Positions 16,645-26,384 are shown, counted from the stretch's first letter. The stretch is DNA of 64,000 bases from Kamptonema formosum PCC 6407 (GCF_000332155.1 NZ_KB235898.1:1-64000), one strand, 5' to 3'. Made by a program: numbers and translations. Notes: generated from the letters alone by a model not told the origin.

Positions 16645-17659
16645 GGTTTTTGGCTTCCCAATACTAAGGATATTATAAGGGCGATCGGGATGTTTGTAAT
16701 TCTTCTTGTTGAGTTATAATGAAATTCCGTATTTCCCTATTTTTCCGTAAATATGAGACTAGATGCAATTTTTATCCGATTCTATAAATCTTTTAACGTC
16801 GATCATCATCGGCAATCCTCCGCTACGGACAATCAACCCACCAACTCCGAAGAAGCCAATAAAAACATAAAAACTCTTCCGTGGGAAATAATTAAGGCAG
16901 ATGGTAACGACCTATGGTTCCCTTTCATTAAAGTCCCTATAGAGCCGCAAATTACGGCTGTTGTGGGTGCTAATGAATCAGGTAAATCACACCTGCTGAC
17001 CGCGATAGAAAAAGCAATTACTGGATGCGATTATAAGGGAAACAAAATCTCCGCGTCCGATTTTTGCCGATACTCTGACAGATTTCTCATCACGGCTGAT
17101 AAATCACGTATTCCAGATTTTGTTACTGAATGGTCTGACGTTTCTCAAGAAGAAGCTGAGCAAATCAAGAAATTCTCTGAAATTCCGAAAGCTCAACAAT
17201 TTAATAGATTTTTATTGTTCAGGAAAAATATTGATGAATTAATAATATATCTACCTGATGAACCCAACCCACATCCAGTAAAATCAGATTCTCTTAAAGA
17301 ATTTCAGAAGATACTACCAAGAACTAGAAGACTGGATACTACTACAGCTCTCCCAGATAGTGTACCGATTCAAAAATTAGTGGAAATCATCAATAAAAAG
17401 CCTGAAGGTACAGGATATGAACTATTATCTTTCGATCGCAGAACAAATGTTAGGCTTTTGCTAGATAAACTAATAGAACATTCACCGTTATTGAAAACTT
17501 TATTAAAAAAATCAGCTCCTCCAACTCAGGCATCTAATGATGATGACAAGAAGGGATATGAACTAATAAACAATCTTTTAAAAGAACTTGAAGATTGCTA
17601 TAAAAATACAGACAGCCAGGACTCAAATCAAGAAAAAGAAATAAAACTTGCCTATGATA

Positions 17660-18846
17660 TCCCTAGTTTGTCACTCTAGGAAGAGTAAAATAGAAAGAGA
17701 AGTCTAAATGGGAGACACAGACTATGATACAGCCCAAAATTCCACAACCTACCATTAGTTTCATCGATCAATATTGTGAGAGTTATCAAAAAATATTTCC
17801 AGAAGTTAGAAGCTATGAAGCCTTTAAGCAAATTATTATGGGGATTTTGACACCAAGCAAGAGAAAAAGTTTAGTAACACTCTCTAAAATAATTGGATTA
17901 AAAAATAGTCAATCATTGCATAACTTTTTAACACAATCTCCCTGGAAATCGGAAGAATTAAGAACCCAGAGACTAAAAATTATCTTTAACTGGTTAAAAG
18001 AAGAAGCAATTGACATTATTATAGATGAGACCGGAGATCCAAAAAAAGGAAATAAAACTGAATATGTAGCTAGACAATATTTAGGAAGGCTAGGAAAAGT
18101 AGACAATGGGATTGTAAGTGTCAATATTTATGGAGTTAGAAGAAGTAATCATGGAGTCTGGATGCCAGAGGGGGAGGAAGTTAAACAGACTTCTTGGCAA
18201 GAATTTGACCGAATATTAAGTAAAGGTCAACAACAAAAAAGATATGTGTGTGAGATAATATTTGGTCACAGGAATAAATATACTTATTGGTATCTAACAA
18301 CTGATCCCGAAACATTACCAGTCAATAGTACATCTTATGTAATGACTAATATTGACAAAATTAAATATCAAGATGTAGGCAATATTTATGGAGAAAGAAC
18401 TTGGATTGAATATGGATTTAGACAAAGCAAATCTGAATTAGGTTGGTCGGACTTTCATGTAACCAAATACAATGATATTGCTAAATGGTGGGAATCTATT
18501 TGTTGTGCTTTTCTATTGGTTAGTATGAGGGCTATTTCAACTCAGTCTTCGGAATTATCTAACTTATCAAGTTGTCAATCTGAACTAAATAGTTATCTAG
18601 CTGAACATCCAGACTGGGATTTCAATCAAGGCTGGAAATCAATGCTAAATAATATGCAATTACTATTATTGCCACTATTAGCCCTCAAATTAGTAAAACC
18701 TTGGTTGAAGGTTTTTGAATCTCCTTTATTAGTTAGTAGTTTTAATACTTTAATTAGTCTGGTTAATCTCTGTGCTAATGCTTTAACAGGGACTAAATTA
18801 AATGCTTTTCACCAATTTTCTTCTGCCTAGAGTGACAAACTAGGGA
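17660..18846 (+). mobile_element. Complete IS701-like insertion sequence (1,187 bp)
   Basis: Terminal inverted repeats of 21 bases match perfectly: CCCTAGTTTGTCACTC.. at the left (from 17660) and its reverse complement at the right (to 18846). The element is flanked by TA (17658-17659 and 18847-18848), or ATA if one base is assigned differently. It carries one transposase gene. Intact ends and an intact frame indicate a recent, possibly still active insertion. Family assignment is from the transposase; the TA duplication should be compared with known members. Confidence 0.92.
17724..18830 (+). CDS. IS701-family DDE transposase
   Basis: A 368-residue transposase with the RNase-H-like core. 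The first catalytic aspartate lies in IIIDETGDPKKGNKTEYVA, followed by RQYLGRLGKVDNGIVSVN, the signature of this group. A glutamate-bearing YGERTWIEYGFRQSKSELGW segment (near residue 225-245) fits the later catalytic glutamate. The C-terminus is hydrophobic and Leu-rich. The gene ends inside the right terminal repeat. Codon use is more AT-rich than its neighbours, consistent with arrival from elsewhere. Confidence 0.93.
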   Translation: MIQPKIPQPTISFIDQYCESYQKIFPEVRSYEAFKQIIMGILTPSKRKSLVTLSKIIGLKNSQSLHNFLTQSPWKSEELRTQRLKIIFNWLKEEAIDIIIDETGDPKKGNKTEYVARQYLGRLGKVDNGIVSVNIYGVRRSNHGVWMPEGEEVKQTSWQEFDRILSKGQQQKRYVCEIIFGHRNKYTYWYLTTDPETLPVNSTSYVMTNIDKIKYQDVGNIYGERTWIEYGFRQSKSELGWSDFHVTKYNDIAKWWESICCAFLLVSMRAISTQSSELSNLSSCQSELNSYLAEHPDWDFNQGWKSMLNNMQLLLLPLLALKLVKPWLKVFESPLLVSSFNTLISLVNLCANALTGTKLNAFHQFSSA

Positions 18847-19227
18847 TAACCTTGATGCGGAACTAATTAGAAAAGGGGTTGAAGGTATCCGAACCGATTA
18901 CAAACTTGAGACGAATCTAACAGAAAGGATTGAGAAATATGATAACTTTAAAAAAGCTGTCAAAGGCTTGAAATATCAGGGAGAAAAGAAAGCCGCAGAA
19001 ATTGCTGAGGAAAGCTAAAAATCTAAGTAAGAAAGAAGAAGGAAAGAGAAAAATGCAATCACAGTAAGGATTTCAGTGATTTAATATGAGTTCGATTTAT
19101 GCGATCGCGACAAAACAGGGGACTATTGTAAATAGCACTCGGTAGATATTTTTAGATTTGAGGTAACATTTTGTCTATCTAATTGCAGGAAAAGCGATCG
19201 CCCTTCCCTCACCGAAGCGCGATCTCA

Positions 19228-19330
19228 CTAATAAACTTCCCTGCGATGAGCAATAATAGTTACAACCACCTGCTTTTGCTTATCATCAATATAATAGCGC
19301 TTGCTGAATAAGTTAAGAAAAAGCGCGTAG
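19228..19330 (-). pseudogene. RelE/ParE-type toxin relic (C-terminal fragment)
   Basis: The minus-strand frame ends KRYYIDDKQKQVVVTIIAH then RREVY, which resembles the last strand and tail of RelE/ParE toxins. Upstream of that the frame reads into a dispersed repeat (GCGTAGGCGAAGCCAGCC..) and a purine-rich block, so the start and first two thirds are gone. No antitoxin is adjacent. The identification is tentative. Confidence 0.35.
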
Positions 19331-19360
19331 GCGAAGCCAGCCGAAGGCATCGCTTCCAAA

Positions 19361-20074
19361 TCAATAATCAAGGCGCGATCGCATCCTCTCCCCTCCCCTT
19401 TCTTCACTCTCATCTCTCCCTCCCCTATCTCTTTTCTTTTTCAACTGACGACTGACTTCTACAAACACATCCCGCCGTAAGTAAGGATAATCGCTTACCC
19501 AGATATTTCGACTGGGAATGTAAATATCTGAAACCTTAGAAATACGGCTTAAATCTTCTTCATTTGACATTACTAACATTAAAGCAACTTGACCCGGTGC
19601 AATCTCCTGGTGAGTGCGGTTAATAAGTGCTTTAATTTTAGTAGTAAATTCTGTCTTATCTCCTACTTCTACATTAATCATCCGCTCTAAATTGTCTACA
19701 ATCACAAGCTGTCCTTTGCTGTTAACAGTTTCTTCTTGACTGCTGACTTCTTCTGTGATATAAACATCTAAAACTCGTCCTTGCCAGAAACCGCAGTATT
19801 TATATTTCCGGCATTGTAGATTTCGCAAACTTGCCGATAAAACCGGGCCCCAAAGCCAGTAAAGACCAGCAATAAGTCCAAAAATTAAAACTACTGCCCC
19901 GCCATCTTCCCACGCTAATTTATAAACTAATAGCATGAAAAGTACGCTGACTACAGAAATTAATAGCCGCTTCAAAAAATCTGAGGGTTTACCCCAAGCA
20001 TATTTGTATTGAGCAGCGGTAGCAACGGCGGGAATCAGTTCTTCAAAGGTTTGTCGAGTTAATGGAACTAGCAT
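19361..20074 (-). CDS. Conserved cyanobacterial two-helix membrane protein
   Basis: A 237-residue protein. Two membrane helices are seen at about 36-53 (LLISVVSVLFMLLVYKL) and 59-77, followed by a soluble domain with mixed strands (GRVLDVYITEEV, QLVIVDNLERMINVEVGD, VALMLVMSNEEDLSRIS). Homologues in cyanobacteria are often loosely labelled phosphate-transport permease, but no transporter motif is visible and I do not adopt that name. The last 25 residues (KKKRDRGGRDESEERGGE..) are encoded by a purine-rich low-complexity stretch and look like read-through into repeat DNA. dapB lies upstream on the same strand. Confidence 0.7.
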   Translation of the reverse strand: MLVPLTRQTFEELIPAVATAAQYKYAWGKPSDFLKRLLISVVSVLFMLLVYKLAWEDGGAVVLIFGLIAGLYWLWGPVLSASLRNLQCRKYKYCGFWQGRVLDVYITEEVSSQEETVNSKGQLVIVDNLERMINVEVGDKTEFTTKIKALINRTHQEIAPGQVALMLVMSNEEDLSRISKVSDIYIPSRNIWVSDYPYLRRDVFVEVSRQLKKKRDRGGRDESEERGGERMRSRLDY

Positions 20075-20083
20075 AATTTTTTT

Positions 20084-20133
20084 GTTAACGGTTAACGGTT
20101 AACTGTTAACAGTTAACCGTTAACCAATAACCA
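20084..20133. repeat. TTAACGG/TTAACAG tandem repeat before the membrane-protein gene
   Basis: Six or seven seven-base units (GTTAACGGTTAACTGTTAAC and variants) fill the 60-base gap between dapB and the downstream membrane-protein gene. The units are partly palindromic around GTTAAC. Confidence 0.85.
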
Positions 20134-20135
20134 GT

Positions 20136-20963
20136 TTACAATATTTTTTCTAAACCATAAACCAAAGATTTGAGTTCCAGTACCTTGCGGATGGCCAAGA
20201 GAACTCCGGGCATATAGCAAGCGCGATCGCTCGTATCGTGACGCAAAGTATAAACTTGACCGGGGCCGCCAAAAATCACCTCTTGGTGGGCAATTAAACC
20301 AGGTAAGCGAATGCTGTGAATGCGAATACCCTCATCCGCTAAACTTCCCCTTGCACCTGGTAACTTCTCAGTTTCCTCCACAAATGGGGGATTAAAAGTT
20401 TTCCCCATTTCTGCTAACATTTGAGCAGTTTGAATTGCCGTACCGCTGGGTGCGTCTGCCTTTTGGTTGTGGTGAAGTTCGATAATTTCTACATGATCGA
20501 AATATTGGGATGCTGACAGCGCAGCTTGCTGAAGCAAAACCATACCGATCGAAAAATTAGGGATAATTAAACAACCGATGCTAGCTTTATCCGCAAACTC
20601 AGCTAAATCTTGAATTTGTTCGGGACTCAGACCCGTAGTACCAACGACGGGACGAATACCGTAGGCGATCGCAGAGCGCACATTCTCATAAACTGAATTT
20701 GGGTGCGTAAAATCCACCATCACCCCTAACTGTTTTTCTTGACCCGCTAACGCTAGCATCCCTTGCAAATCATCCGTCAGAGGAACTTCCAATGCACCGC
20801 ACCCCGCTAGTTCCCCCGCATCCACGTTAAGAAACTCAGGAGAGCGCTCTATAGCCCCAAACAGCGTCATATCCCCAACTGTTGCTACTGCCTTCACCAC
20901 CTCACGGCCCATCTTGCCAGCAGCACCGTTAACAATCACCGGAATCGGAAGTTGACTCGCCAT
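20136..20963 (-). CDS. dapB: 4-hydroxy-tetrahydrodipicolinate reductase
   Basis: A 275-residue NAD(P)H-dependent reductase of the diaminopimelate/lysine pathway, supplying lysine and a cross-linking residue of peptidoglycan. Seen: the nucleotide-binding [34 protein letters not shown], and the catalytic/substrate loop [16 protein letters not shown], ending in [13 protein letters not shown]. Length is normal and the fold appears complete. The ATG at 20963 sits directly before the first strand. A tandem repeat separates it from the downstream membrane-protein gene. Confidence 0.97.
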   Translation of the reverse strand: MASQLPIPVIVNGAAGKMGREVVKAVATVGDMTLFGAIERSPEFLNVDAGELAGCGALEVPLTDDLQGMLALAGQEKQLGVMVDFTHPNSVYENVRSAIAYGIRPVVGTTGLSPEQIQDLAEFADKASIGCLIIPNFSIGMVLLQQAALSASQYFDHVEIIELHHNQKADAPSGTAIQTAQMLAEMGKTFNPPFVEETEKLPGARGSLADEGIRIHSIRLPGLIAHQEVIFGGPGQVYTLRHDTSDRACYMPGVLLAIRKVLELKSLVYGLEKIL

Positions 20964-21206
20964 AATTTCCCCAATATCCTTACACTCGACAAAGGCATTT
21001 TAAACTGATACCATTTCTTTTTTGAGATGTTACAGAAGAAATTATCTAAAACATCTTCCCGCCTGAAACTTAAAATCCGCCCATCGGCACAAGTTGAAAG
21101 TTGGGGCCCAGGGAAAGAGCGAATACACTTAATCAATAATTAGGATTAGGCTCAACTAATTTACAACATCCTCGTTCAGGCTAATTCGCATCCAGCTATT
21201 TCCTCC

Positions 21207-23819
21207 GTGACTCCTAAATTCTATCGAAATCTTCGCTCTGTACTCTCCTTAGCAGCTCACTTCAGCGTTTTCTCCAACGGTACGAGGCTGAAGCTCTTTC
21301 CCGCCATACTAATTAGCATAACCGTTAGCTTGCTGCTACTATTAATTCGCCAACTTGGAGGGCTTCAAGAGCTGGAAATGGCGACTTTTGACCGAGGTCT
21401 GCGTTTAATGGGCGATCGCGGCCCCGATCCGCGACTGCTAGTAGTGAGTATCACCGAAGAAGATATCCAAGCACTAGGCAGAGTCCCCCTTTCCGATCGC
21501 CGGATCGCCCAAGCACTAGCACAACTGCAACGACACCAGCCCAAAGTAATTGGCTTAGACATATATCGCGATGTACCTCAAGAACCAGGACACAAAGAAC
21601 TCCTAACTCAACTCCAAGCCCCAAACGCGATCGCCATCTCAAAATTTAACGACTCTGAAAGCATGGGAGTCCCGCCGCCGCCAGGAGTACCACCCGATCG
21701 TATCGGCTTTAACGACTTGTTGCTTGACCTCGATGGAGTCGTCCGCCGCAACTTAGTTTTTCTCTCAAAACCAGGTAGCAAACCCCTATACTCCTTTTCT
21801 TTCCGGCTCGCATTTTTTTACATCAAAGACATAGTTGAACCCAAAAATAGCACTACTAATCCCAACCATATTTACTGGGGCAAAGCCAAGTTTGTACCAT
21901 TAGAACCCAATGCTGGCGGTTATACTAACCTGGATGCCAAAGGCTACCAAATTCTGATCGATTACCGTTCTCCTCGCAAAGTAGCGCGACAAATCAGCTT
22001 TAGGCAAGTATTAAAAGGAGATTTTGACCCCAACTGGGTAAAAGGCAAAATTGTACTCATCGGCACTACTGCCCCCAGCAGTAGAGACGTATTTCTCACC
22101 CCCTACAGCCCCATTGAGAAACAAAACGCCAAAATGCCTGGAGTGCTGCTTCACGCCCAAATGGTCAGTCAAATTTTAAGTGCAGTTTTGGACGGCGAGC
22201 CCCTGTTTTGGTTCTGGCCAGAGTGGGCAGAATTTTTGTGGGCAGCAGGATGGGCAATTGTGGGCGGAATCCTAGCTTTACGAATTCAACACCCAGCCAA
22301 ATTGGGGGTGGTTTTAGTAATAGCATTAGGAACTTTACTAGCGATTACCCTTGGATTATTTACAGAGGCAGGGTGGGTGCCACCCGTAGAGCCAATATTG
22401 GCATTGCTAGTAACAAGTGCCTGTGTGACTGCCTACAAACAGCTATACAATGCCTTTCACGATTCCCTGACAGGATTGCCTAACCGAGCTTTGTTTATTG
22501 AACGGGTTGCTCGCGCTGCCAAAAATGCCAAACATCGCCAGTACGATTTTTTTGCAGTATTTTTTCTGGATTTGGATCGTTTTAAGGTAATTAACGATTC
22601 TCTCGGTCATGTCGCGGGGGACAGCTTGCTAATTGCTTTGGTGGAAAGATTGAAGTGTTGCGTGCGAATTAGTGACCTTGTGGCACGAGTGGGAGGGGGA
22701 GATTTTGCGATTCTAATTGAAAATATTAAGGATGTTGCTACTGCTACCAGCGTCGCAGAACGGATTCATGAAGCATTAATTATACCTTTTAATTTGAGCG
22801 GACAAGAAATATTAATGACGGTGAGTATTGGTATTGCTGTGGGGGGTTCCCAAGGCGAGACGCAAACAGGGGAAGAAGACGAGCGACCAGAGCATTTATT
22901 GCGGGATGCTCACACGGCAATGTATCGCGCTAAAGCTTTGGGAATGGGGCGCTATCAGGTGTTTAATGCGGCAATGCACGCAACCGCAGTGGAACGATTG
23001 CAGTTAGAGACGGATTTACGAATGGCTGTCAAGCGTCAAGAGTTTTTACTGCACTACCAGCCTTTTGTACATTTAGCTACTGGAAAGATTATCGGTTTTG
23101 AAGCGCTGATTCGCTGGCAACATCCGGGACGGGGTTTGGTGTCGCCTCTGAAGTTTATTCCGGTGGCGGAGGAAACGGGTTTGATTTTGCCTATAGGTCA
23201 GTGGGTGTTGGAGGAAGCTATGCGCCAATTACGTTTGTGGCAACAGCAGTTTCAGTTCGATCCTCCTTTAACGATGAGTGTGAATTTGTCTGCTAAGCAG
23301 TTTTCACAGCCGGATTTGGTGAAACAAATTAAGGAAATCCTGCAACGGACGGGTATTGAACCTGAGTGTTTGAAGTTGGAGATTACGGAAAGTGTGGTAA
23401 TGGATGAGGTAGAATCTGCGATCGCAGTTCTTAATCAGATGAAGGCGTTAAATGTCAAGTTGGGAATTGATGATTTTGGGACGGGATATTCGTCTTTGAG
23501 TTATTTGAGCCGCTTTCCTACTGATACTTTGAAGGTGGATAAGTCTTTTGTGGGTCGCATGGAAGTGGGCTCAGAGGGGATGGTGGAAAAAATCGCTAAT
23601 CCGAAGTCACGCGGGGGAGAAAATACGGCTATAGTGCGGACTATTGTGATGCTAGCTCACGCTTTGGGGATGGATGTGATTGCTGAGGGGGTGGAAACGG
23701 CTGAACAGTTGGCTAAGTTGCGATCGCTTGGCTGTGAATACGGTCAAGGTTATTTCTTTGCTAGGCCGCTTCCGAGTGAGGCGGCAACGGCGCTCATTGC
23801 TTCCGATCCTGAGTGGTAA
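21207..23819 (+). CDS. CHASE2-GGDEF-EAL protein with degenerate GGDEF motif
   Basis: An 870-residue c-di-GMP protein. After an N-terminal helix (about 30-48), a CHASE2 sensor domain occupies about 50-330 on the outer face; three more helices follow (about 333-412). The GGDEF domain (about 416-585) carries GGGDF at about 495-499 where active cyclases have GGDEF, so two key positions are changed and cyclase activity is unlikely. The EAL domain (about 600-865) looks intact: GFEALIRWQHP, LKLEITES, GIDDFGTGYSSL, LKVDKSFVG and AEGVETAEQ. It is probably a c-di-GMP phosphodiesterase controlled by CHASE2 and perhaps by GTP binding to the GGDEF part. Start is GTG; alternatives are possible. Confidence 0.92.
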   Translation: MTPKFYRNLRSVLSLAAHFSVFSNGTRLKLFPAILISITVSLLLLLIRQLGGLQELEMATFDRGLRLMGDRGPDPRLLVVSITEEDIQALGRVPLSDRRIAQALAQLQRHQPKVIGLDIYRDVPQEPGHKELLTQLQAPNAIAISKFNDSESMGVPPPPGVPPDRIGFNDLLLDLDGVVRRNLVFLSKPGSKPLYSFSFRLAFFYIKDIVEPKNSTTNPNHIYWGKAKFVPLEPNAGGYTNLDAKGYQILIDYRSPRKVARQISFRQVLKGDFDPNWVKGKIVLIGTTAPSSRDVFLTPYSPIEKQNAKMPGVLLHAQMVSQILSAVLDGEPLFWFWPEWAEFLWAAGWAIVGGILALRIQHPAKLGVVLVIALGTLLAITLGLFTEAGWVPPVEPILALLVTSACVTAYKQLYNAFHDSLTGLPNRALFIERVARAAKNAKHRQYDFFAVFFLDLDRFKVINDSLGHVAGDSLLIALVERLKCCVRISDLVARVGGGDFAILIENIKDVATATSVAERIHEALIIPFNLSGQEILMTVSIGIAVGGSQGETQTGEEDERPEHLLRDAHTAMYRAKALGMGRYQVFNAAMHATAVERLQLETDLRMAVKRQEFLLHYQPFVHLATGKIIGFEALIRWQHPGRGLVSPLKFIPVAEETGLILPIGQWVLEEAMRQLRLWQQQFQFDPPLTMSVNLSAKQFSQPDLVKQIKEILQRTGIEPECLKLEITESVVMDEVESAIAVLNQMKALNVKLGIDDFGTGYSSLSYLSRFPTDTLKVDKSFVGRMEVGSEGMVEKIANPKSRGGENTAIVRTIVMLAHALGMDVIAEGVETAEQLAKLRSLGCEYGQGYFFARPLPSEAATALIASDPEW

Positions 23820-23914
23820 TTGTTAACAGTTAACAGTTAACAGTTAACTGTTAACTGTTAACTGGTAACTGGTAACTGGTAATTGGTAATTGGTAATTGG
23901 TAATTGGTAATTGG
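23820..23914. repeat. TTAACAG/GGTAATT heptanucleotide repeat array
   Basis: Runs of GTTAACA, TTAACTG, GGTAACT and GGTAATT follow directly on the stop of the CHASE2-GGDEF-EAL gene. Adjacent units change one base at a time, which suggests stepwise expansion. Confidence 0.9.
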
Positions 23915-23932
23915 GTATTAAGTTAGTGCGTA

Positions 23933-24050
23933 ATATCATGTCTGGCAAATTACTTACGAGCGGTCATTGCGAGCGAAGCGAAGCAATCGCAGAGACTAGG
24001 CGATTGCTTCGCTTCGCTCGCAATGACAAGTATTTAACCGGACATGATAT
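23933..24050. repeat. 118-bp MITE-like palindromic element (copy A)
   Basis: Ends are inverted (ATATCATGTCTGG.. and ..CCGGACATGATAT). The centre is a 25-base perfect stem (CATTGCGAGCGAAGCGAAGC.. with its complement) around AGAGACTAG. Copy B at 46725-46842 has the same length and ends in the opposite orientation. No coding capacity. Confidence 0.8.
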
Positions 24051-24057
24051 AATTCCG

Positions 24058-24217
24058 GCTAATAACTAACAACTAACAACTAACAACTAACAATCAACAA
24101 CCTACAATGAACCAAGATTTAGGTTATGCTACGCTCCACCCAACAACCTACATTTTGCATTTTTAATTCTAATTAGCAATTGGTAATTACCAATTAGCAA
24201 TTACCAATTACCAATTA
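24058..24217. repeat. Further tandem repeats after copy A
   Basis: AACTAAC units (24062-24092) and AATTACC/AATTAGC units (24167-24217) fill the gap before the oxidoreductase gene. No gene was seen between 23820 and 24234. Confidence 0.8.
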
Positions 24218-24234
24218 TTTGTGCAAGCAGCCTA

Positions 24235-26292
24235 TTACTTCCACTTTTGCCAAGAACTATTGAAAATCGAAGTTCCGGGAAAAGCAATCTGGTTTTTCTG
24301 TTGCTCTAACCGCCGTTGCAGCGCTTCCAAATCAGGCTCATAAGAAGGTAATTCATCCACCAATTGATAAGGCAGAATCCCCTTTTCTAGGGCAAAACTA
24401 GCAGTAGTTCCGGCCGCTGCACCCGAAGACCATTCAAAAGAATGTACGCGATAAGCAGCGGCCGCAGTGTGGCTAGTAGCAATACTTTTCCCTGCAACTA
24501 ACATATTATCAATTTTCTGCGGAATCAATGCTCTGAGCGGAATTTGGAAGGGATAAGCTTCACCTTGACCCTTGCGAGTTCCTTCGCGTTCAGTATTACC
24601 GGGTGCTTCTGGGGGGCTATTAGTCATACAGGGGTGAAAGTCGATCGCATAGTGACCAATTCCCACAGAATCAGGATAAATAAAAGAGCGCGATCGCGGC
24701 TTTGTTTCCTCCACAGATAGATCTCCCACAGCCAAAGCAGGTGCATCTAAACCACCCAAAGCTAACCACAAATCGCGATACTGTTCGGGAGATAGATTTT
24801 GGCGATAAAAATCAGTCGCAAAGTTATTGCGAGACATATCTACTTCCCACACAGTAAAACCTTGCGGTTGAGCCAAACTTGGCCGTCCAATTATTCTCCT
24901 TCCCTCCCGCATATAAGGATATTTAGAAAGCCCATGTACTGTTCCCATCGGCGAATCTAAACCCGTCAAATATTTGAGATTTGGGTAAGGCTTTTTCACG
25001 CCATTGCCTAATTGTGAATCAGTTGTACCTACAGCTAGCCAATAGAAAAATCCTTGGGCATTTTCTTCACCACGTCGCAAAGTTTCTGTCCGTAAGCCGC
25101 CCATCCAGCCTCCCGGTTGCAATTGACCTGTGGCTTGCAATTGTTCGCGAGTATAGATCAGGTTATCTGTGGAAGTTCCAGGCCGATAATCGTTACCCCA
25201 AGTCCAGTTTTGCATGGAGATATCGCCCGGATAGATGGGAAAGTCTCTAGGGTTTGGAGGTCGTTTTTGATCTGGTTTAGTGCTAAAAATTTGGCGGTAG
25301 GTGAATACTAGGGGAAAACTAGCTAATCGCTGCAATTCATAGCTGTAGTAGGGAGCATATTGTTGATAGAATGAGGGTAGTTGATGGGTCTGGGGTTCCT
25401 TAGTTGCCTGCATTGCAAAGGTATAGGTAAAACCTTGAGTACAATAAGGATCGCCATTAGGACTTGCTGAAGAAGGTTCTAGATAGGAACGGGGGTCAAT
25501 CCCCAGGCGGTAGGGAACGTCTGCGAGACCGATTAATTCACCTGTTTCGGTGGCATCTATGACATACCAATTAGCCGATTTAGCTGTTTGCTGAGGTTTA
25601 TTTGACTGCTTGGGGGTGAAGCGAATAATGGTTTTATTAAATCGTGCGGAATTTTCGTATCGATAGGCATCTTCGATGGTTTGAGAAAGAGGTTCAGCGT
25701 TAATCGGAGGAGTACCTGTTGCTGGTTGATGCTGAATCGCGATCGCGCCTTTAATTTGATTCCCGGAAATGTCTAAATCTTTGACGACTGTATTAGGAAA
25801 CCATTTAAGCGTACCTTTGCCTTTTTTGGCGGCATCTTGCAACATTTTAAATAGGATTTTATGGCCATCGTAGGGCATGAAGCAAGAATTACTGACCCAA
25901 CAGCCGCCGGGATTGAGTCTACCGTAATGCTTTTGGATGCGCGATCGCAATTCTAGATAGCCGCGAGGATAGAATAATAGCGATCGCTGGGTTTCACGTT
26001 CGTCAAGTGCTGAGGTACCTTGGGAGGAAATTTGCCCGCCTACCCAGTCGGTAATTTCAGTTAAGCAAACAGTGCGACCTGCGAGTAAGCTTTCGTAAGC
26101 AGTGGCCGCACCTGAAAGCCCACCACCTACTACCAGAATGTCGCAATTTTCTTCTTTGTCTGGCGTGCGGGGAGGTGCGGCTATTGCGGGACTAATGGCT
26201 GAAATTAGGGAGATCAGGCTGAGGGTGAGGCTTACCAGTGATTTGCCTTGCACTTGACGCTGCATGGTAGATGGTGTGTTGAGTTTGGACAT
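24235..26292 (-). CDS. Exported FAD-dependent oxidoreductase
   Basis: A protein of about 685 residues with an N-terminal signal peptide (SLVSLTLSLISLISAISPAIA, then APP). The dinucleotide-binding motif comes right after it: DILVVGGGLSGAATAYESL, continuing to VCLTEITDWVGGQ. Further family marks are VIDATETGELIGLADVPYR and the C-terminal NMLVAGKSIATSHTAAAAYR. It belongs to the FAD_oxidored-type family, whose substrates are mostly unknown. The signal lacks a twin-arginine pair, unusual for a periplasmic flavoprotein. The frame opens at GTG 26349; ATG 26292 or 26265 gives a better signal peptide. It stands alone between repeat blocks. Confidence 0.8.
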   Translation of the reverse strand: MSKLNTPSTMQRQVQGKSLVSLTLSLISLISAISPAIAAPPRTPDKEENCDILVVGGGLSGAATAYESLLAGRTVCLTEITDWVGGQISSQGTSALDERETQRSLLFYPRGYLELRSRIQKHYGRLNPGGCWVSNSCFMPYDGHKILFKMLQDAAKKGKGTLKWFPNTVVKDLDISGNQIKGAIAIQHQPATGTPPINAEPLSQTIEDAYRYENSARFNKTIIRFTPKQSNKPQQTAKSANWYVIDATETGELIGLADVPYRLGIDPRSYLEPSSASPNGDPYCTQGFTYTFAMQATKEPQTHQLPSFYQQYAPYYSYELQRLASFPLVFTYRQIFSTKPDQKRPPNPRDFPIYPGDISMQNWTWGNDYRPGTSTDNLIYTREQLQATGQLQPGGWMGGLRTETLRRGEENAQGFFYWLAVGTTDSQLGNGVKKPYPNLKYLTGLDSPMGTVHGLSKYPYMREGRRIIGRPSLAQPQGFTVWEVDMSRNNFATDFYRQNLSPEQYRDLWLALGGLDAPALAVGDLSVEETKPRSRSFIYPDSVGIGHYAIDFHPCMTNSPPEAPGNTEREGTRKGQGEAYPFQIPLRALIPQKIDNMLVAGKSIATSHTAAAAYRVHSFEWSSGAAAGTTASFALEKGILPYQLVDELPSYEPDLEALQRRLEQQKNQIAFPGTSIFNSSWQKWK

Positions 26293-26384
26293 AGAAACTG
26301 AGAGGGCGAATATCAGAGGGCTAATAGCGCTCAAATGTTCATTCTGCACTATACGGGCTTTTGGCGATCGCGTCAGGGTAATAT

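Larger units (their letters stand above)
16753..19018 (+). pseudogene. P-loop ATPase gene interrupted by an insertion sequence
   Basis: The 5' part (16753-17659) encodes an SMC/RecF-like ATPase N-terminus: MRLDAIFIRFYKSFN and Walker A VVGANESGKSHLLTAI near residue 76-91. At 17660 an IS interrupts it. Removing the IS and one copy of the duplicated TA restores the frame exactly (..LAYD-NLDAELIRKGVEG..) and it continues to TAA at 19018, giving about 364 residues. No Walker B or signature motif is visible in the restored protein, so an internal part may have been lost before the IS arrived. It lies next to a toxin-antitoxin pair. Such ATPases are often defence components, but no partner nuclease is present. 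Confidence 0.8.
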
